64,000 nt of DNA from Heliobacterium mobile (GCF_009720735.1 NZ_WNKU01000002.1:1-64000), one strand, 5' to 3'. Shown: positions 25,078-32,545, counted from the stretch's first letter. Notes: a model not told the origin generated them from the sequence alone. Numbers and translations: made by a program.

Positions 25078-25269
25078 ATGGGTATCTTGTTTCGCTATCT
25101 CGATGTCCTGAAGCGAACAGAAGAAAAAGTGGAAGAAATCGTAAACCACCAAGGAATCGAACCCGGCGAAATGTTAGGTTATTTGAAATGGCTTGAACGG
25201 CGATATGGCCTGTTGCTACGGTGGCAGCGAAAAGATTCGGCGAAGGCGGTTAAAAAATGTACGGTGTAA
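25078..25269 (+). CDS. Small phage protein of unknown function
   Basis: 63 aa, starting one base after the previous stop, with GGAGGG upstream. It is helical and charged (VLKRTEEKVEEIVNHQGIEP, then YLKWLERRYGLLLRWQRK) and its end overlaps the dNMP kinase start by 13 bases. No family recognised. Confidence 0.55.
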   Translation: MGILFRYLDVLKRTEEKVEEIVNHQGIEPGEMLGYLKWLERRYGLLLRWQRKDSAKAVKKCTV

Positions 25270-25874
25270 AAATCGCCATCACCGGAAAAATGCGAAGCGG
25301 TAAAGACCTGATCGCGGAGTACCTTGTGCGGAAATACGGATTTAGGCGTTTCGCCTTCGGGGATGGAGTAAGGGCAGTAACGCATCTGATTTACCCCGAC
25401 ATACAAAACAGCGGTACAAAACCCCGTTCCCTATATCAGCAGATCGGACAAGCCTTACGGCAGATAGATCCGGCGGTATGGCTGAACTATACACTGAAAG
25501 AAATCAACGCCAGTACCAACCCATTCGACTCCATCGTGATTTCCGACCTTAGACAGCCAAATGAGTATAAGGCTCTCTTGAATAACGGCTTTACCATAGT
25601 GCGGGTTCAATCCACAGTTGAAAACCGCCTGGCCCGGATGAACGCCGTAGGAGATGTGTTCACCATGGATGATATCAATCACGAAACGGAATCTCACATA
25701 GACAATTTCGTGGTTGATTTCGATATCACAAACGACGATGGTGTTGACCAGCTTTATAAGAGGATAGAATCGATGCTTTCATCTATGAGCGAAGGGGGAA
25801 CCAGAATTGGGAACTTGCAAGATCGACTTCTCAGGAAAACAAAAAAGGATAGACGTAACGTATCCGCTAGATAA
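25257..25874 (+). CDS. Deoxynucleoside monophosphate kinase-like protein
   Basis: 205 aa P-loop protein with KIAITGKMRSGKDLIAEYLV (Walker A GKMRSGKD), then RFAFGDGVR, RSLYQQIGQALRQIDPAVW and SIVISDLRQPNEYKAL, the pattern of phage dNMP kinases (T4 gp1-like and AAA-type dephospho-CoA kinase relatives). It would phosphorylate dNMPs, completing the phage dNTP supply with NrdD and Dut. The last 68 bases overlap the downstream sigma-like gene in another frame. Confidence 0.8.
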   Translation: MYGVKIAITGKMRSGKDLIAEYLVRKYGFRRFAFGDGVRAVTHLIYPDIQNSGTKPRSLYQQIGQALRQIDPAVWLNYTLKEINASTNPFDSIVISDLRQPNEYKALLNNGFTIVRVQSTVENRLARMNAVGDVFTMDDINHETESHIDNFVVDFDITNDDGVDQLYKRIESMLSSMSEGGTRIGNLQDRLLRKTKKDRRNVSAR

Positions 25875-26175
25875 AGAACGTGGGATATATGCTTTACTCG
25901 CTAATGTACACAAGCTGCGGGAAATGCGGTTCAGCCGAGGCGATTATGACGCCAGCAACCTTTTAATCGACTTCACAGATGCCGTAGGGGAAGCCGGTCT
26001 TACCGCTCGGCAACGGCTCGTACTGTATCTAATCTACATTCGGTGCTTTTCTCAACATGAGGTGGCCCGGATGCTTAACATTACCCAGCAGGGGGTAAGC
26101 GATCATATCAATGCTGCTGTAGTCCGTATCGCTTCGGTGAATCGAATGAAAGAGCAGGGGGTTGGGGTAGCGTGA
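25807..26175 (+). CDS. Sigma region 4-like phage regulator
   Basis: 122 aa, TTG start inside the end of the dNMP kinase gene with GAAGGGGG upstream. Residues about 60-110 form a sigma region 4/LuxR-type helix-turn-helix: GLTARQRLVLYLIYIRCFSQ, then HEVARMLNITQQGVSDHINA. No region 2 is visible. Position at the end of the early block and size fit ArpU/late-activator-like regulators that switch on packaging and structural genes. It overlaps the next gene by four bases. Confidence 0.7.
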   Translation: MGTCKIDFSGKQKRIDVTYPLDKERGIYALLANVHKLREMRFSRGDYDASNLLIDFTDAVGEAGLTARQRLVLYLIYIRCFSQHEVARMLNITQQGVSDHINAAVVRIASVNRMKEQGVGVA

Positions 26176-26579
26176 ATGATACATTGAAGAATCCGTATTC
26201 CGGACGGTTTCAACCGGGGACGAAATTTAAGAAGTCTTTTGAAGATGAAGTTACCCGGTTAAAGAAACAGAATATGCCGTTGGAATGGCGGAATCATGCG
26301 GTTGAACAGTTAACTGAAGCTTATATTGAACAGACTAAACAGGTACCAGATGGAGTACAGCTACACCGGCTGGCGAACTACATTCTTCAGGATGATCTTC
26401 GAGATCAATGCCCGGATAAGATAACGCGAACTGATTTTCCGTTTTTGAGCAGAGGGCAGATACAAGTACGGATGAAAAGAGAAACACCAACTGGGGATAT
26501 GGGTTTCTTCTCATCTATCGGTAAACGACAAAGGATTAAGCCGAAAAAATACCGTCATATGCAACGGGAGGGGGCATAA
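26172..26579 (+). CDS. Phage protein of unknown function
   Basis: 135 aa, GTG start overlapping the previous stop (GTGA). Basic N-terminus (NPYSGRFQPGTKFKKSF), a helical middle (AVEQLTEAYIEQTKQVP, then VQLHRLANYILQDDL) and a very basic C-terminus (KRQRIKPKKYRHMQREGA). It could bind nucleic acid. It is the last gene of the overlapping early operon. No family recognised. Confidence 0.6.
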   Translation: MNDTLKNPYSGRFQPGTKFKKSFEDEVTRLKKQNMPLEWRNHAVEQLTEAYIEQTKQVPDGVQLHRLANYILQDDLRDQCPDKITRTDFPFLSRGQIQVRMKRETPTGDMGFFSSIGKRQRIKPKKYRHMQREGA

Positions 26580-26597
26580 TCGCCCTCTCTGTTTTTT
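26566..26597 (+). terminator. Terminator at the end of the phage early block
   Basis: GAGGG pairs with CCCTC (alternative register AGGGGGC/GCCCT) followed by CTGTTTTTT. It overlaps the stop codon of the last early gene. Confidence 0.75.
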
Positions 26598-26706
26598 ATA
26601 TCTGGAGATGACACATTGCGTTCACGAAACTAACTTAACTTTACTATTGAATAACTCCTAGATAAGCTGTACCTGCCTCGCAACAAAAGCAGGGAGGATT
26701 TACAGA

Positions 26707-26868
26707 ATGACAGAGTTTTATCAAACCGGACTGGGCAGGAAGTTCTACGAACGAGACGTTCCAAAAATCGCTGAATCCCTAGCCACCATCGCTGAACAGC
26801 TGGCCCGGTTGAACCAGAATATCGAGAAGCTCAACGAGAACATGGGTAAACCCGAAAAAGCCGAATGA
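26707..26868 (+). CDS. Small helical protein, possibly phage
   Basis: 53 aa, ATG after GGGAGG. Sequence begins MTEFYQTGLGRKFYERDVPK and continues with the amphipathic helix IAESLATIAEQLARLNQNIE. Tail-less small proteins with 'GRKFYE..vP.i...L..ia..L' occur in Firmicute prophages. A terminator-like hairpin follows, so it appears monocistronic. Function unknown. Confidence 0.6.
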   Translation: MTEFYQTGLGRKFYERDVPKIAESLATIAEQLARLNQNIEKLNENMGKPEKAE

Positions 26869-26876
26869 CGTCAACG

Positions 26877-26905
26877 CAGTCCCCCGCAACGGGGGCTGTT
26901 TCGCT
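26877..26905 (+). terminator. Terminator-like hairpin
   Basis: CAG-T-CCCCCG pairs with CGGGGG-CTG over loop CAA, followed by TTTCGCTCTTT. The next 330 bases hold no convincing gene. Confidence 0.55.
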
Positions 26906-27247
26906 CTTTGACAACAAAAAAAGCCCACGCCAAATAAGCGACGATCAGAAGATTGAAGTACCTTCGCTTGATAAATGGTCGGACGTAGACTCTGGTATGG
27001 ATAAGCTGACTTCGCTGTTGATCGTGATGAAAAACTGGCCTCCATGCTTAGCGGTCGAGATCGGCTGTCAGTTCTACGAGCTGGTTGGCTTTCAGTAAAA
27101 TCAGCGAAGTTCACTGTGGACCTCAAAAGAATATGGAATTATCTGGATGATTATTCCTAAAGCAATTAGTCTTTTAATTCAGCTAAATTTCATTTTAATC
27201 CATTAAATTAAGAGAATGTAAAGATTAAAACTATGGAGGTCAAATTT

Positions 27248-27922
27248 GTGCGAAATACTAAAAGGATACTTAGTGGTCTGTTATTGATTTATGGATTATT
27301 CTTTTTCTCTGCCATCCCTAACTATGCGTTTGCAGATGACTTGAAAACCAAAAATTACCATTCAACTGAGAGGACAGAAAAAAGGGGAGAGCGAGAAGAG
27401 GATAATCCAATTAAAGAACTTGGTGAAGGTTTAGGAGTTTTAGCAGCATGGCTAACAGTAGGTGCCGCAGTGCTCTATCCTTTGCGTCGATTGGGACGAA
27501 TGGATAAAGCTGTCTCTGTTGCCTCGTCAAATGAAGTATGTGAATCAAATTCTTCAGATTCTAAAACTTCTGAACCACTCACTCAGGGTACTCGCAATAC
27601 AACCTCCCAGGGTAGCCAGAGTAACATTTCTACAAAAATGACTAACAGTGCGGGTCGATTCTTTGGTCGTATTCATAAAGGTCTAGGACTTGCTGCGATT
27701 GCAGCTATCCTAACGCACGGTATGGCTATGTATATTGGAGAGGGTCACTTTGAAGAAGAATTTATTCTTGGGATTTTAGCAAGTATAGTTATGTTCGTAG
27801 GAGCTTTGGGGGGGATTGCCCAAATGATCAGGTTTCAAAGACCCGGCTTTACGCGACGGATCCACGTTTCTATGGTTTTGATCGGATGTTTGCTTTCAAT
27901 TGGACATATCATGACGGCCTAA
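27248..27922 (+). CDS. Membrane protein with two H-x13-H helices, possible di-heme cytochrome b
   Basis: 224 aa, GTG chosen for its spacing from TGGAGGTC. A signal peptide ends near YAFADD. Four hydrophobic helices follow, with a Ser/Thr/Asn-rich linker between the first and second. Helix 2 reads HKGLGLAAIAAILTH and helix 4 HVSMVLIGCLLSIGH, each with two His exactly 14 residues apart, the spacing of heme-b ligands in cytochrome b-type four-helix bundles. It may carry electrons across the membrane. The neighbouring gene encodes a cytochrome b5-like domain. No known family assigned. Confidence 0.6.
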   Translation: MRNTKRILSGLLLIYGLFFFSAIPNYAFADDLKTKNYHSTERTEKRGEREEDNPIKELGEGLGVLAAWLTVGAAVLYPLRRLGRMDKAVSVASSNEVCESNSSDSKTSEPLTQGTRNTTSQGSQSNISTKMTNSAGRFFGRIHKGLGLAAIAAILTHGMAMYIGEGHFEEEFILGILASIVMFVGALGGIAQMIRFQRPGFTRRIHVSMVLIGCLLSIGHIMTA

Positions 27923-27959
27923 AAAATAACATATCCTCCAAACTTAATAATGAAGTTCC

Positions 27960-27994
27960 ATTGGCCTCCATAAAAGGGGGCCAATTCGCTTTTA
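27960..27994 (+). terminator. Terminator after the di-heme candidate
   Basis: ATTGGCC pairs with GGCCAAT, then TCGCTTTTATA. Confidence 0.6.
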
Positions 27995-28092
27995 TATAAG
28001 AAAAAAGAAGTCCTGCAATAAAGTTTTTATGCTATACGGGATAATGAACGATGATAACCCTATTATATCTTGAAAACCCCTCCTAATTAACC

Positions 28093-28371
28093 GGCCCATC
28101 ATGCACTGGACCAAGATGTAAGATATCTGAAGCAAATGCTTGTACGTTGATTCAACGATAGAATCATTGCGGAATTATATTTTTTATTTTTATTGGGGCG
28201 GCTATTCCACGATATTCGCTCCTCCTTGCTGCTGGCCCATCATGCACTGGGTCGTTGATTGAGATACCTAAAGCAAATGCTTGTCGTTGATTCGACGGTA
28301 AAATCTTATGCGGAATTATTTTTCAATTTTTTATTGGAGCCAGTTATTGCTCGATATTCATTCCTCCTTGT
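28093..28371. repeat. Two diverged 141-bp tandem repeats in a gene-poor stretch
   Basis: Unit A and unit B both start GGCCCATCATGCACTGG and contain AAGCAAATGCTTG, CGTTGATTC and TGCGGAATTAT in the same order, about 80 percent alike by eye. On the minus strand unit B can encode a tail QCMMGQQQGGANIVE before a stop, suggesting decayed duplicated gene ends. The stretch from 27923 to 28440 otherwise holds only a terminator. Confidence 0.6.
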
Positions 28372-28379
28372 GGGCGGTT

Positions 28380-28401
28380 GCCGCAGTGACATCATCGCTC
28401 T
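28380..28401 (+). repeat. 22-bp dispersed repeat, copy 1
   Basis: An exact 22-base match to a segment 4.3 kb downstream; the similarity continues imperfectly for another 19 bases. Both can encode RSDIIALVG, so they are probably relics of one coding sequence. Confidence 0.55.
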
Positions 28402-28440
28402 TGTAGGCGGGAAAGTCAACGTTATCGTTGTGAATAACAA

Positions 28441-28884
28441 TTACTCTATTTTTCCTACTATCGATAATCGTCCTAACAACGATTGCCCTGTATGGCATGA
28501 GTTGTATTCTTGTGTCAAATCCTTACCGGCTAAGAGGCCGAAATGTGAAGCGTTAATCCAACTTGGATTATTAGTCACATCGTACACAATACCATTTATT
28601 GCAACATAAGCAGAGAAGCCATTTTTTCCGTTATACTTCGATAATTCTTGCCTTGGAATTACAACTTGGGTGGCCTTAGTGGAACGCGAGGTATTACATT
28701 CTTGAACTTGATTTGAAAATGCTTCGTTAAATAGAGTAGGCAGCTTATAAGAAACCCTCTGAATATATTGCTGGAATGACCTTCTTCTAAAAGGGCAGGG
28801 TTCATAAGTCATTGCACTTGTATAATAATTTAGTTCCCAAATGCCCTGATAAAACTCCAGAAAAGCTTTTTCTTGTTCATGCAT
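28441..28884 (-). CDS. Cytochrome b5-like heme-binding protein
   Basis: 147 aa, ATG after GGGTGGAG. Residues 1-65 are a helical N-terminal part with two Cys. Residues about 75-147 are a cytochrome b5-like domain: QELSKYNGKNGFSAYVAING, IVYDVTNNPSW, then HFGLLAGKDLTQEYNSCH, containing the two His expected to hold heme and the AGxDLT motif. The domain ends in RLSIVGKI as in Firmicute relatives. It is convergent with the membrane cytochrome candidate and divergent from the ferritin gene, suggesting a heme/iron cluster. Confidence 0.85.
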   Translation of the reverse strand: MHEQEKAFLEFYQGIWELNYYTSAMTYEPCPFRRRSFQQYIQRVSYKLPTLFNEAFSNQVQECNTSRSTKATQVVIPRQELSKYNGKNGFSAYVAINGIVYDVTNNPSWINASHFGLLAGKDLTQEYNSCHTGQSLLGRLSIVGKIE

Positions 28885-29032
28885 ATTATCTCCACCCTTA
28901 AACGATATTTATCAATTAAGGGTATTCTCAAGGTATTACTTTAGTTCCAATGGTCCCCAAAAGATGTTGCTAAATATATGTAACCACATTTTCTAATAGG
29001 CATAATATGGTCTGAAAAAGGAGGGCGGTTAA

Positions 29033-29554
29033 ATGATTAGTCAAACGATGCAGCAGATTTTCAATCAACTAATTCAGGTAGATCTAAATTCAGCTTATTT
29101 TTATCTGGCTATAGCGAACTATTTTGAACGTATGAGCCTAAAAGGTTTTTCCGTCTGGCTTCAGGCACAGCACGATGAAGAACTTACACATGCACATGGT
29201 CTTATTCGGTATCTTTTAGACAGGGGTGGAGTGCCAGTAATCCCATCCCTTCCACAACAACCAGTCAACTTCGGCACCCCACTGCAGGCATGGGAAGTAG
29301 TTTTACAGCACGAACGATATGTCACAAATATGTACCAGAAAGGTTATAATGTGGCTTTACAACAAGGAGATACACAAAGTCAAGTGATTTTGCAAACTGC
29401 TTTGGTTGAACAGGTCGATGAGGAAGCACAAACGACAGACATAATTGGTAAGTTAAAGCTGGTGGAAGGTATGCCCGGCGGCATTCTCATGGTTGACCGG
29501 GAAGTCGGAGGACTTCGACAAGTAAAACAACCTGTGGCGGCACCTGCAGGTTAG
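29033..29554 (+). CDS. Ferritin (FtnA-like)
   Basis: 173 aa, ATG after GGAGGGCGG. It follows bacterial ferritin: residues 1-160 are a four-helix bundle. Ferroxidase ligands align as Asp17 (Glu in most ferritins, in QVDLNSAYFY), Glu and His in HDEELTH, Glu in LQHERYV, and EQVDEE near residue 130. The C-terminus has a short extension ending PVAAPAG. It should oxidise and store Fe(II). The Asp17 change may alter ferroxidase activity. Confidence 0.9.
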   Translation: MISQTMQQIFNQLIQVDLNSAYFYLAIANYFERMSLKGFSVWLQAQHDEELTHAHGLIRYLLDRGGVPVIPSLPQQPVNFGTPLQAWEVVLQHERYVTNMYQKGYNVALQQGDTQSQVILQTALVEQVDEEAQTTDIIGKLKLVEGMPGGILMVDREVGGLRQVKQPVAAPAG

Positions 29555-29600
29555 TTGTAAATGTACTTCATGGATGATAAACCCGAAAGAGAGGGTAACG

Positions 29601-30110
29601 ATGAATATTTCAATCCCCAAGTCACCTTACCCAGGCTATCCCTTTACCACTTATAAATACCATCCTACGTTTATGTACGTACCGATGTTCGCGTATCCAG
29701 AAGCGATACAGTTGATTTTACAGTCAGTCAGTGCCGAAAAAGAGGATGATTTATTTTATAGCTTCTTGTTAAAAGTGGCTCCAGAAGGACAAAAAGAGAT
29801 CGTCGCTTCAATACGGGATGATGAGTTAAAGCACTTCAAGATGCTACGGCAGATTTATTGGGAAGTAACCGGACAAGAGATTCCCCAAGCACCTGAGGTC
29901 ACCTTCCAAGAACCCGGAAGTTTTTGCGAGGGTATCCAAAAAGCTCTCTTTGGTGAACTATCTGCGGTGGAACGATACCGTAAAATTCTCTTTGGTTTTG
30001 AATTTCTACCATATAGGAATATGATCACTGAGATATATACTGACGAATTAAAACATGGAGTTAAGTGGAACTTTTTGTATAGCCTCAATTGTATACCTAG
30101 AAGTCGTTGA
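29601..30110 (+). CDS. Ferritin-like/rubrerythrin-type protein
   Basis: 169 aa, ATG after GAGAGGG. The N-terminus is Pro/Tyr-rich (SPYPGYPFTTYKYHP). Two Glu...Glu-x-x-His helix pairs follow: QSVSAEKEDDLFYSFLL with SIRDDELKHFKMLRQIY, and FGELSAVERYRKILFGF with IYTDELKHGVKWNFLY, giving the di-iron set E...ExxH twice. Such proteins are common near spore or oxidative stress genes in Firmicutes. It may act in peroxide or iron handling together with the upstream ferritin. The gene ends at a strong hairpin. Confidence 0.82.
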   Translation: MNISIPKSPYPGYPFTTYKYHPTFMYVPMFAYPEAIQLILQSVSAEKEDDLFYSFLLKVAPEGQKEIVASIRDDELKHFKMLRQIYWEVTGQEIPQAPEVTFQEPGSFCEGIQKALFGELSAVERYRKILFGFEFLPYRNMITEIYTDELKHGVKWNFLYSLNCIPRSR

Positions 30111-30120
30111 GAAATAACAA

Positions 30121-30157
30121 AGAAGCGAGACTCCAAAATGGCTCCCGCTTCTTTTTC
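30121..30157. terminator. Bidirectional terminator
   Basis: AGAAGCG pairs with CGCTTCT, followed on the plus strand by TTTTCTT and on the minus strand by TTTGTTATTT. It serves the ferritin-like gene and the convergent lipoprotein gene. Confidence 0.7.
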
Positions 30158-30171
30158 TTATCATATTGTCA

Positions 30172-30543
30172 TTAATTTTGTTGCTGTTGTACCCACGCAT
30201 TATGACGCTCATCTCTACCATCTAACCACTGCTGCCGTTCTTCGGGAGAGAGGTTTTTTCCCGTTCCTTGCCATGGGGGTGCAGTCCCATTTTGTTGTAG
30301 GTGCTGCCCGTTTCCTTGACCATTACCCTGGCCGTTACCGCTATTACCGTTGCCTTTACCATTCCCCTGACCCTGATTATTTCTTCCTTGTCCTCGTCCG
30401 TTCCCAATTTGATTATTACTAGCGTCTGGCTGTGATTGATTTTCTATCGTTTGTTGTGTTGGTATAGAAGGATTTTGAGCGGAACATCCGATTAGTAATG
30501 GGATAATGAGAAGACCCGCAAAACGCTTTAGGGTCACGAACAC
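30172..30543 (-). CDS. Gly/Asn/Gln-rich lipoprotein
   Basis: 123 aa, GTG start with AAGAGGA upstream. A lipoprotein signal ends in LLIGC. The middle is a low-complexity Gly-Asn-Gln segment (GQGNGKGNGNSGNGQGNGQ). The C-terminus carries PPWQGTGKNLSPEERQQW followed by DGRDERH. The same C-terminal motif ends the neighbouring secreted protein, so the two are paralogues. Function unknown; the segment may bind metal or cell wall. Confidence 0.7.
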   Translation of the reverse strand: MFVTLKRFAGLLIIPLLIGCSAQNPSIPTQQTIENQSQPDASNNQIGNGRGQGRNNQGQGNGKGNGNSGNGQGNGQGNGQHLQQNGTAPPWQGTGKNLSPEERQQWLDGRDERHNAWVQQQQN

Positions 30544-30583
30544 TGAAACACATCCTCTTGAAAATTTTTTTCGGGACTAATCA

Positions 30584-30910
30584 TTATTCTTGGCTTTGTT
30601 GTTGCTGTAATTGTTGTAACCGAGCTGCATGTCGGGCTTCTCTTCCTTCAAACCACGCTTGCCGTTCTTCCGGTGATAGCGTTCTACCCGTGCCTTGCCA
30701 TGGCGGAGGGGTTATATTTTGAGTTTGACAGAGTCCCATCCCTGGACCACGCCCTTGACCGTTACAAAGACCTTGACCTTGGCAACCTGTTACCGTAGCA
30801 CCGTTCCCGTTTCCTCGCATACCCATTCTTGCATCTGCAGGACCAGAAAGGCTTACCATGCTGACGAGTAACGTAGCTCCTAGAGCGGTAGCAATAATTT
30901 GCTTTTTCAT
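30584..30910 (-). CDS. Secreted Gly-rich protein, paralogue of the neighbouring lipoprotein
   Basis: 108 aa from the ATG with AAAGGGTGG upstream. A Sec signal (KKQIIATALGATLLVSMVSL) ends near PADA. The mature part has Met/Gly/Asn residues, three Cys (TGCQGQGLCNG, MGLCQT), then PPPWQGTGRTLSPEERQAW and EGREARHAARLQQ. The shared 30-residue C-terminal motif links it with the downstream lipoprotein. Unlike its paralogue it has no lipobox. Function unknown. Confidence 0.7.
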   Translation of the reverse strand: MKKQIIATALGATLLVSMVSLSGPADARMGMRGNGNGATVTGCQGQGLCNGQGRGPGMGLCQTQNITPPPWQGTGRTLSPEERQAWFEGREARHAARLQQLQQQQSQE

Positions 30911-31157
30911 CGTAGATACCACCCTTTCAATTTATTTATCCGTCATCCGTATTATCTCACCACTTCGTTTCAATTGTTTGACAGTTTCGTTACAATTAGG
31001 TGACAAATATTAGCTCTTCCTAACTTCCTGCCGCCGAAACTTTAACTTCCCTAACTGCCCCACTAGAGATAACCTATCCTGCCTCCCTCGCAATTAGTCA
31101 ATCTTGAACATCGAAAGGAGTTATGACTCCACGTGTGTGTCACCTAAAGGTAATAAA

Positions 31158-31193
31158 AGCGTCCGGCCCCATTGCTTGCCGAACGCTATTTTT
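31158..31193 (+). terminator. Terminator hairpin
   Basis: AGCGT-C-CGGC pairs with GCCG-A-ACGCT, followed by ATTTTT. Confidence 0.7.
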
Positions 31194-31201
31194 CTGCAAC
31201 A

Positions 31202-31238
31202 AAAGGCCTAGCTGCGGACCGTAACAGCTAGGCTTTGT
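31202..31238 (+). terminator. Second terminator-like hairpin
   Basis: GCCTAGCTG pairs perfectly with CAGCTAGGC, followed by TTTGTCCTGTCTTT. It lies 8 bases after the first, a tandem arrangement. Confidence 0.55.
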
Positions 31239-31666
31239 CCTGTCTTTGCGACAAGATATTGAGAATTATAACAGGAGACAATTTTATTTTATCCTAATTT
31301 ACAAGAAATATTATTTAGGCTTCACTACAGCTTTTAGACGGATAAACAAGACCTTCCAGATAAACTGCTTTCGAATGTTTATTCGTAGGGATGATAATAC
31401 TAATTGAGGATCAATATCAGGATAAAAAAGACCCTCAAGCCAACTGAGGGAGTGGCTGAGGGTGTAAGAGCTAGACGTTATAAATTTACCATTGGGATCA
31501 CAAGTTTGCAATGTAATATCTGGTATTTTAATCGAGTTATTATCAAGAAAAAGCGACTGGGCCGTGTCGCAGCATGGTCATGCCGTCCGATCGGATGTCG
31601 GGTAAGGCCAAACGGGACTACCGACGGCCAGGGCCGTTGATCACTTATTTATAATTTGAGGACTTA

Positions 31667-31825
31667 GTGCCTTTTGAAGTGTTTGATCGGATGAAGTACG
31701 AGCAACATGTTCAACTGCTACTGAAGTGGAGGAAGAAGTATGGTGATGATTATATCTGTCGGCAGTGGAGGCTAGCGGGGTATGGGTTCAAAGTTATTTT
31801 GCAAGCGTTGGAATTAAAAAACTAA
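31667..31825 (+). pseudogene. Short coding relic, unknown family
   Basis: A 52-codon frame without a ribosome site (GTG; an internal ATG gives 44 codons). It encodes MKYEQHVQLLLKWRKKYGDD, then YICRQWRLAGYGFKVILQAL, a basic helical segment that looks like the end of a larger protein. It is probably the remnant of a decayed gene. No family recognised. Confidence 0.3.
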
Positions 31826-31851
31826 GCGATATATCAAACACATAGCTATTG

Positions 31852-31880
31852 GTGACATTAAAACCCAATTATGTTAGAAT
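31852..31880 (+). promoter_or_regulatory. Sigma-A-type promoter of the lipoprotein gene
   Basis: GTGACA, 17 bases, TAGAAT, 32 bases before the start codon. Confidence 0.55.
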
Positions 31881-31912
31881 GAAACTCAACCCAAATAAGG
31901 AGGAAGAGTAAA

Positions 31913-32440
31913 GTGAAATTGAAAGTATTATTTATCGTCCTTACTTTTGGCCTAATATTAACTGGTTGTTCTGAAACAATGGAAGCCACAAAGAAGGAAG
32001 AACCGAAAACCGTAGCTGTTCAATCTGAAACTCTAGCACCAAAGACTGAAGCAGCTAAAAAAGAGGAACCTAGTATTAAGACTGGCGTATTTGCATACGC
32101 CAAGAAAGTAGATATTACTGATGCCAGAGACATTACTAAACATGTAACAGCTACAGTTTTTATGAGCGACGAACTAACCCCAGCATTGGCGACTCAACAC
32201 GTTTTAACTCAGTCTTATGACTTTTTACAACAGGATGACCTCAAGGGTGCAAATACAGTTACTATTGGAGTTATGAAAGGTGATATTAGAGTATTTCAAT
32301 ACACAGTGGATATGAAAAAGTTTGTTCCGAAAGATTCTGAACCTATGGCTAATGTGGTTCTAAAGGCTTCAAAGGTTGAAAAAATGTTCCCTCAAGTTGA
32401 AGAATATGCTAAGACTGCAGGATGGAACATAATAAAATAA
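31913..32440 (+). CDS. Lipoprotein of unknown function
   Basis: 175 aa, GTG start after AAGGAGG. The signal peptide ends at a lipobox (LILTGC). A Lys/Glu/Ala-rich linker of about 40 residues follows. The rest is a folded domain with ARDITKHVTATVFMSDELTP, ATQHVLTQSYDFLQQDDL and DIRVFQYTVDMKKF. It sits alone between a promoter and a strong terminator. The AT-rich codon use resembles the following RiPP-like cassette rather than the chromosome. No family recognised. Confidence 0.75.
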   Translation: MKLKVLFIVLTFGLILTGCSETMEATKKEEPKTVAVQSETLAPKTEAAKKEEPSIKTGVFAYAKKVDITDARDITKHVTATVFMSDELTPALATQHVLTQSYDFLQQDDLKGANTVTIGVMKGDIRVFQYTVDMKKFVPKDSEPMANVVLKASKVEKMFPQVEEYAKTAGWNIIK

Positions 32441-32515
32441 CTATAGATATTAAAGACGATTTAACTTCAAAATTGACCTTCAATACCGAAGAAATAATAA
32501 CGATAAATAACCACT

Positions 32516-32545
32516 GCGGAAGGGCGACGTGCCTTTCCGCTTTTT
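32516..32545 (+). terminator. Terminator after the lipoprotein gene
   Basis: GCGGAAGGGC pairs with GCCTTTCCGC (one G-T), followed by TTTTTCC. Between it and the next gene (about 290 bases) I see only decayed sequence and a dispersed repeat. Confidence 0.8.

Larger units (their letters stand above)
30923..31666. other. Gene-poor stretch with two strong hairpins
   Basis: No convincing gene. Two terminator-like hairpins are present (31158-31193 and 31202-31238). A GAAAGGAG site followed by ATG near 31122 opens only a 33-codon frame crossing both hairpins, so I do not call it. The remaining sequence around 31560-31650 is structured and GC-rich compared with its surroundings but unassigned. Confidence 0.5.

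Noticed and set aside
26865-27098. 77-codon frame starting in the stop of the 53-aa gene
   Set aside because: It runs through a strong terminator-like hairpin, has low-complexity composition and no recognisable motif.
28259-28609. 116-codon plus-strand frame
   Set aside because: It lies over the repeat relic and antisense to the cytochrome b5-like gene, with no ribosome site.
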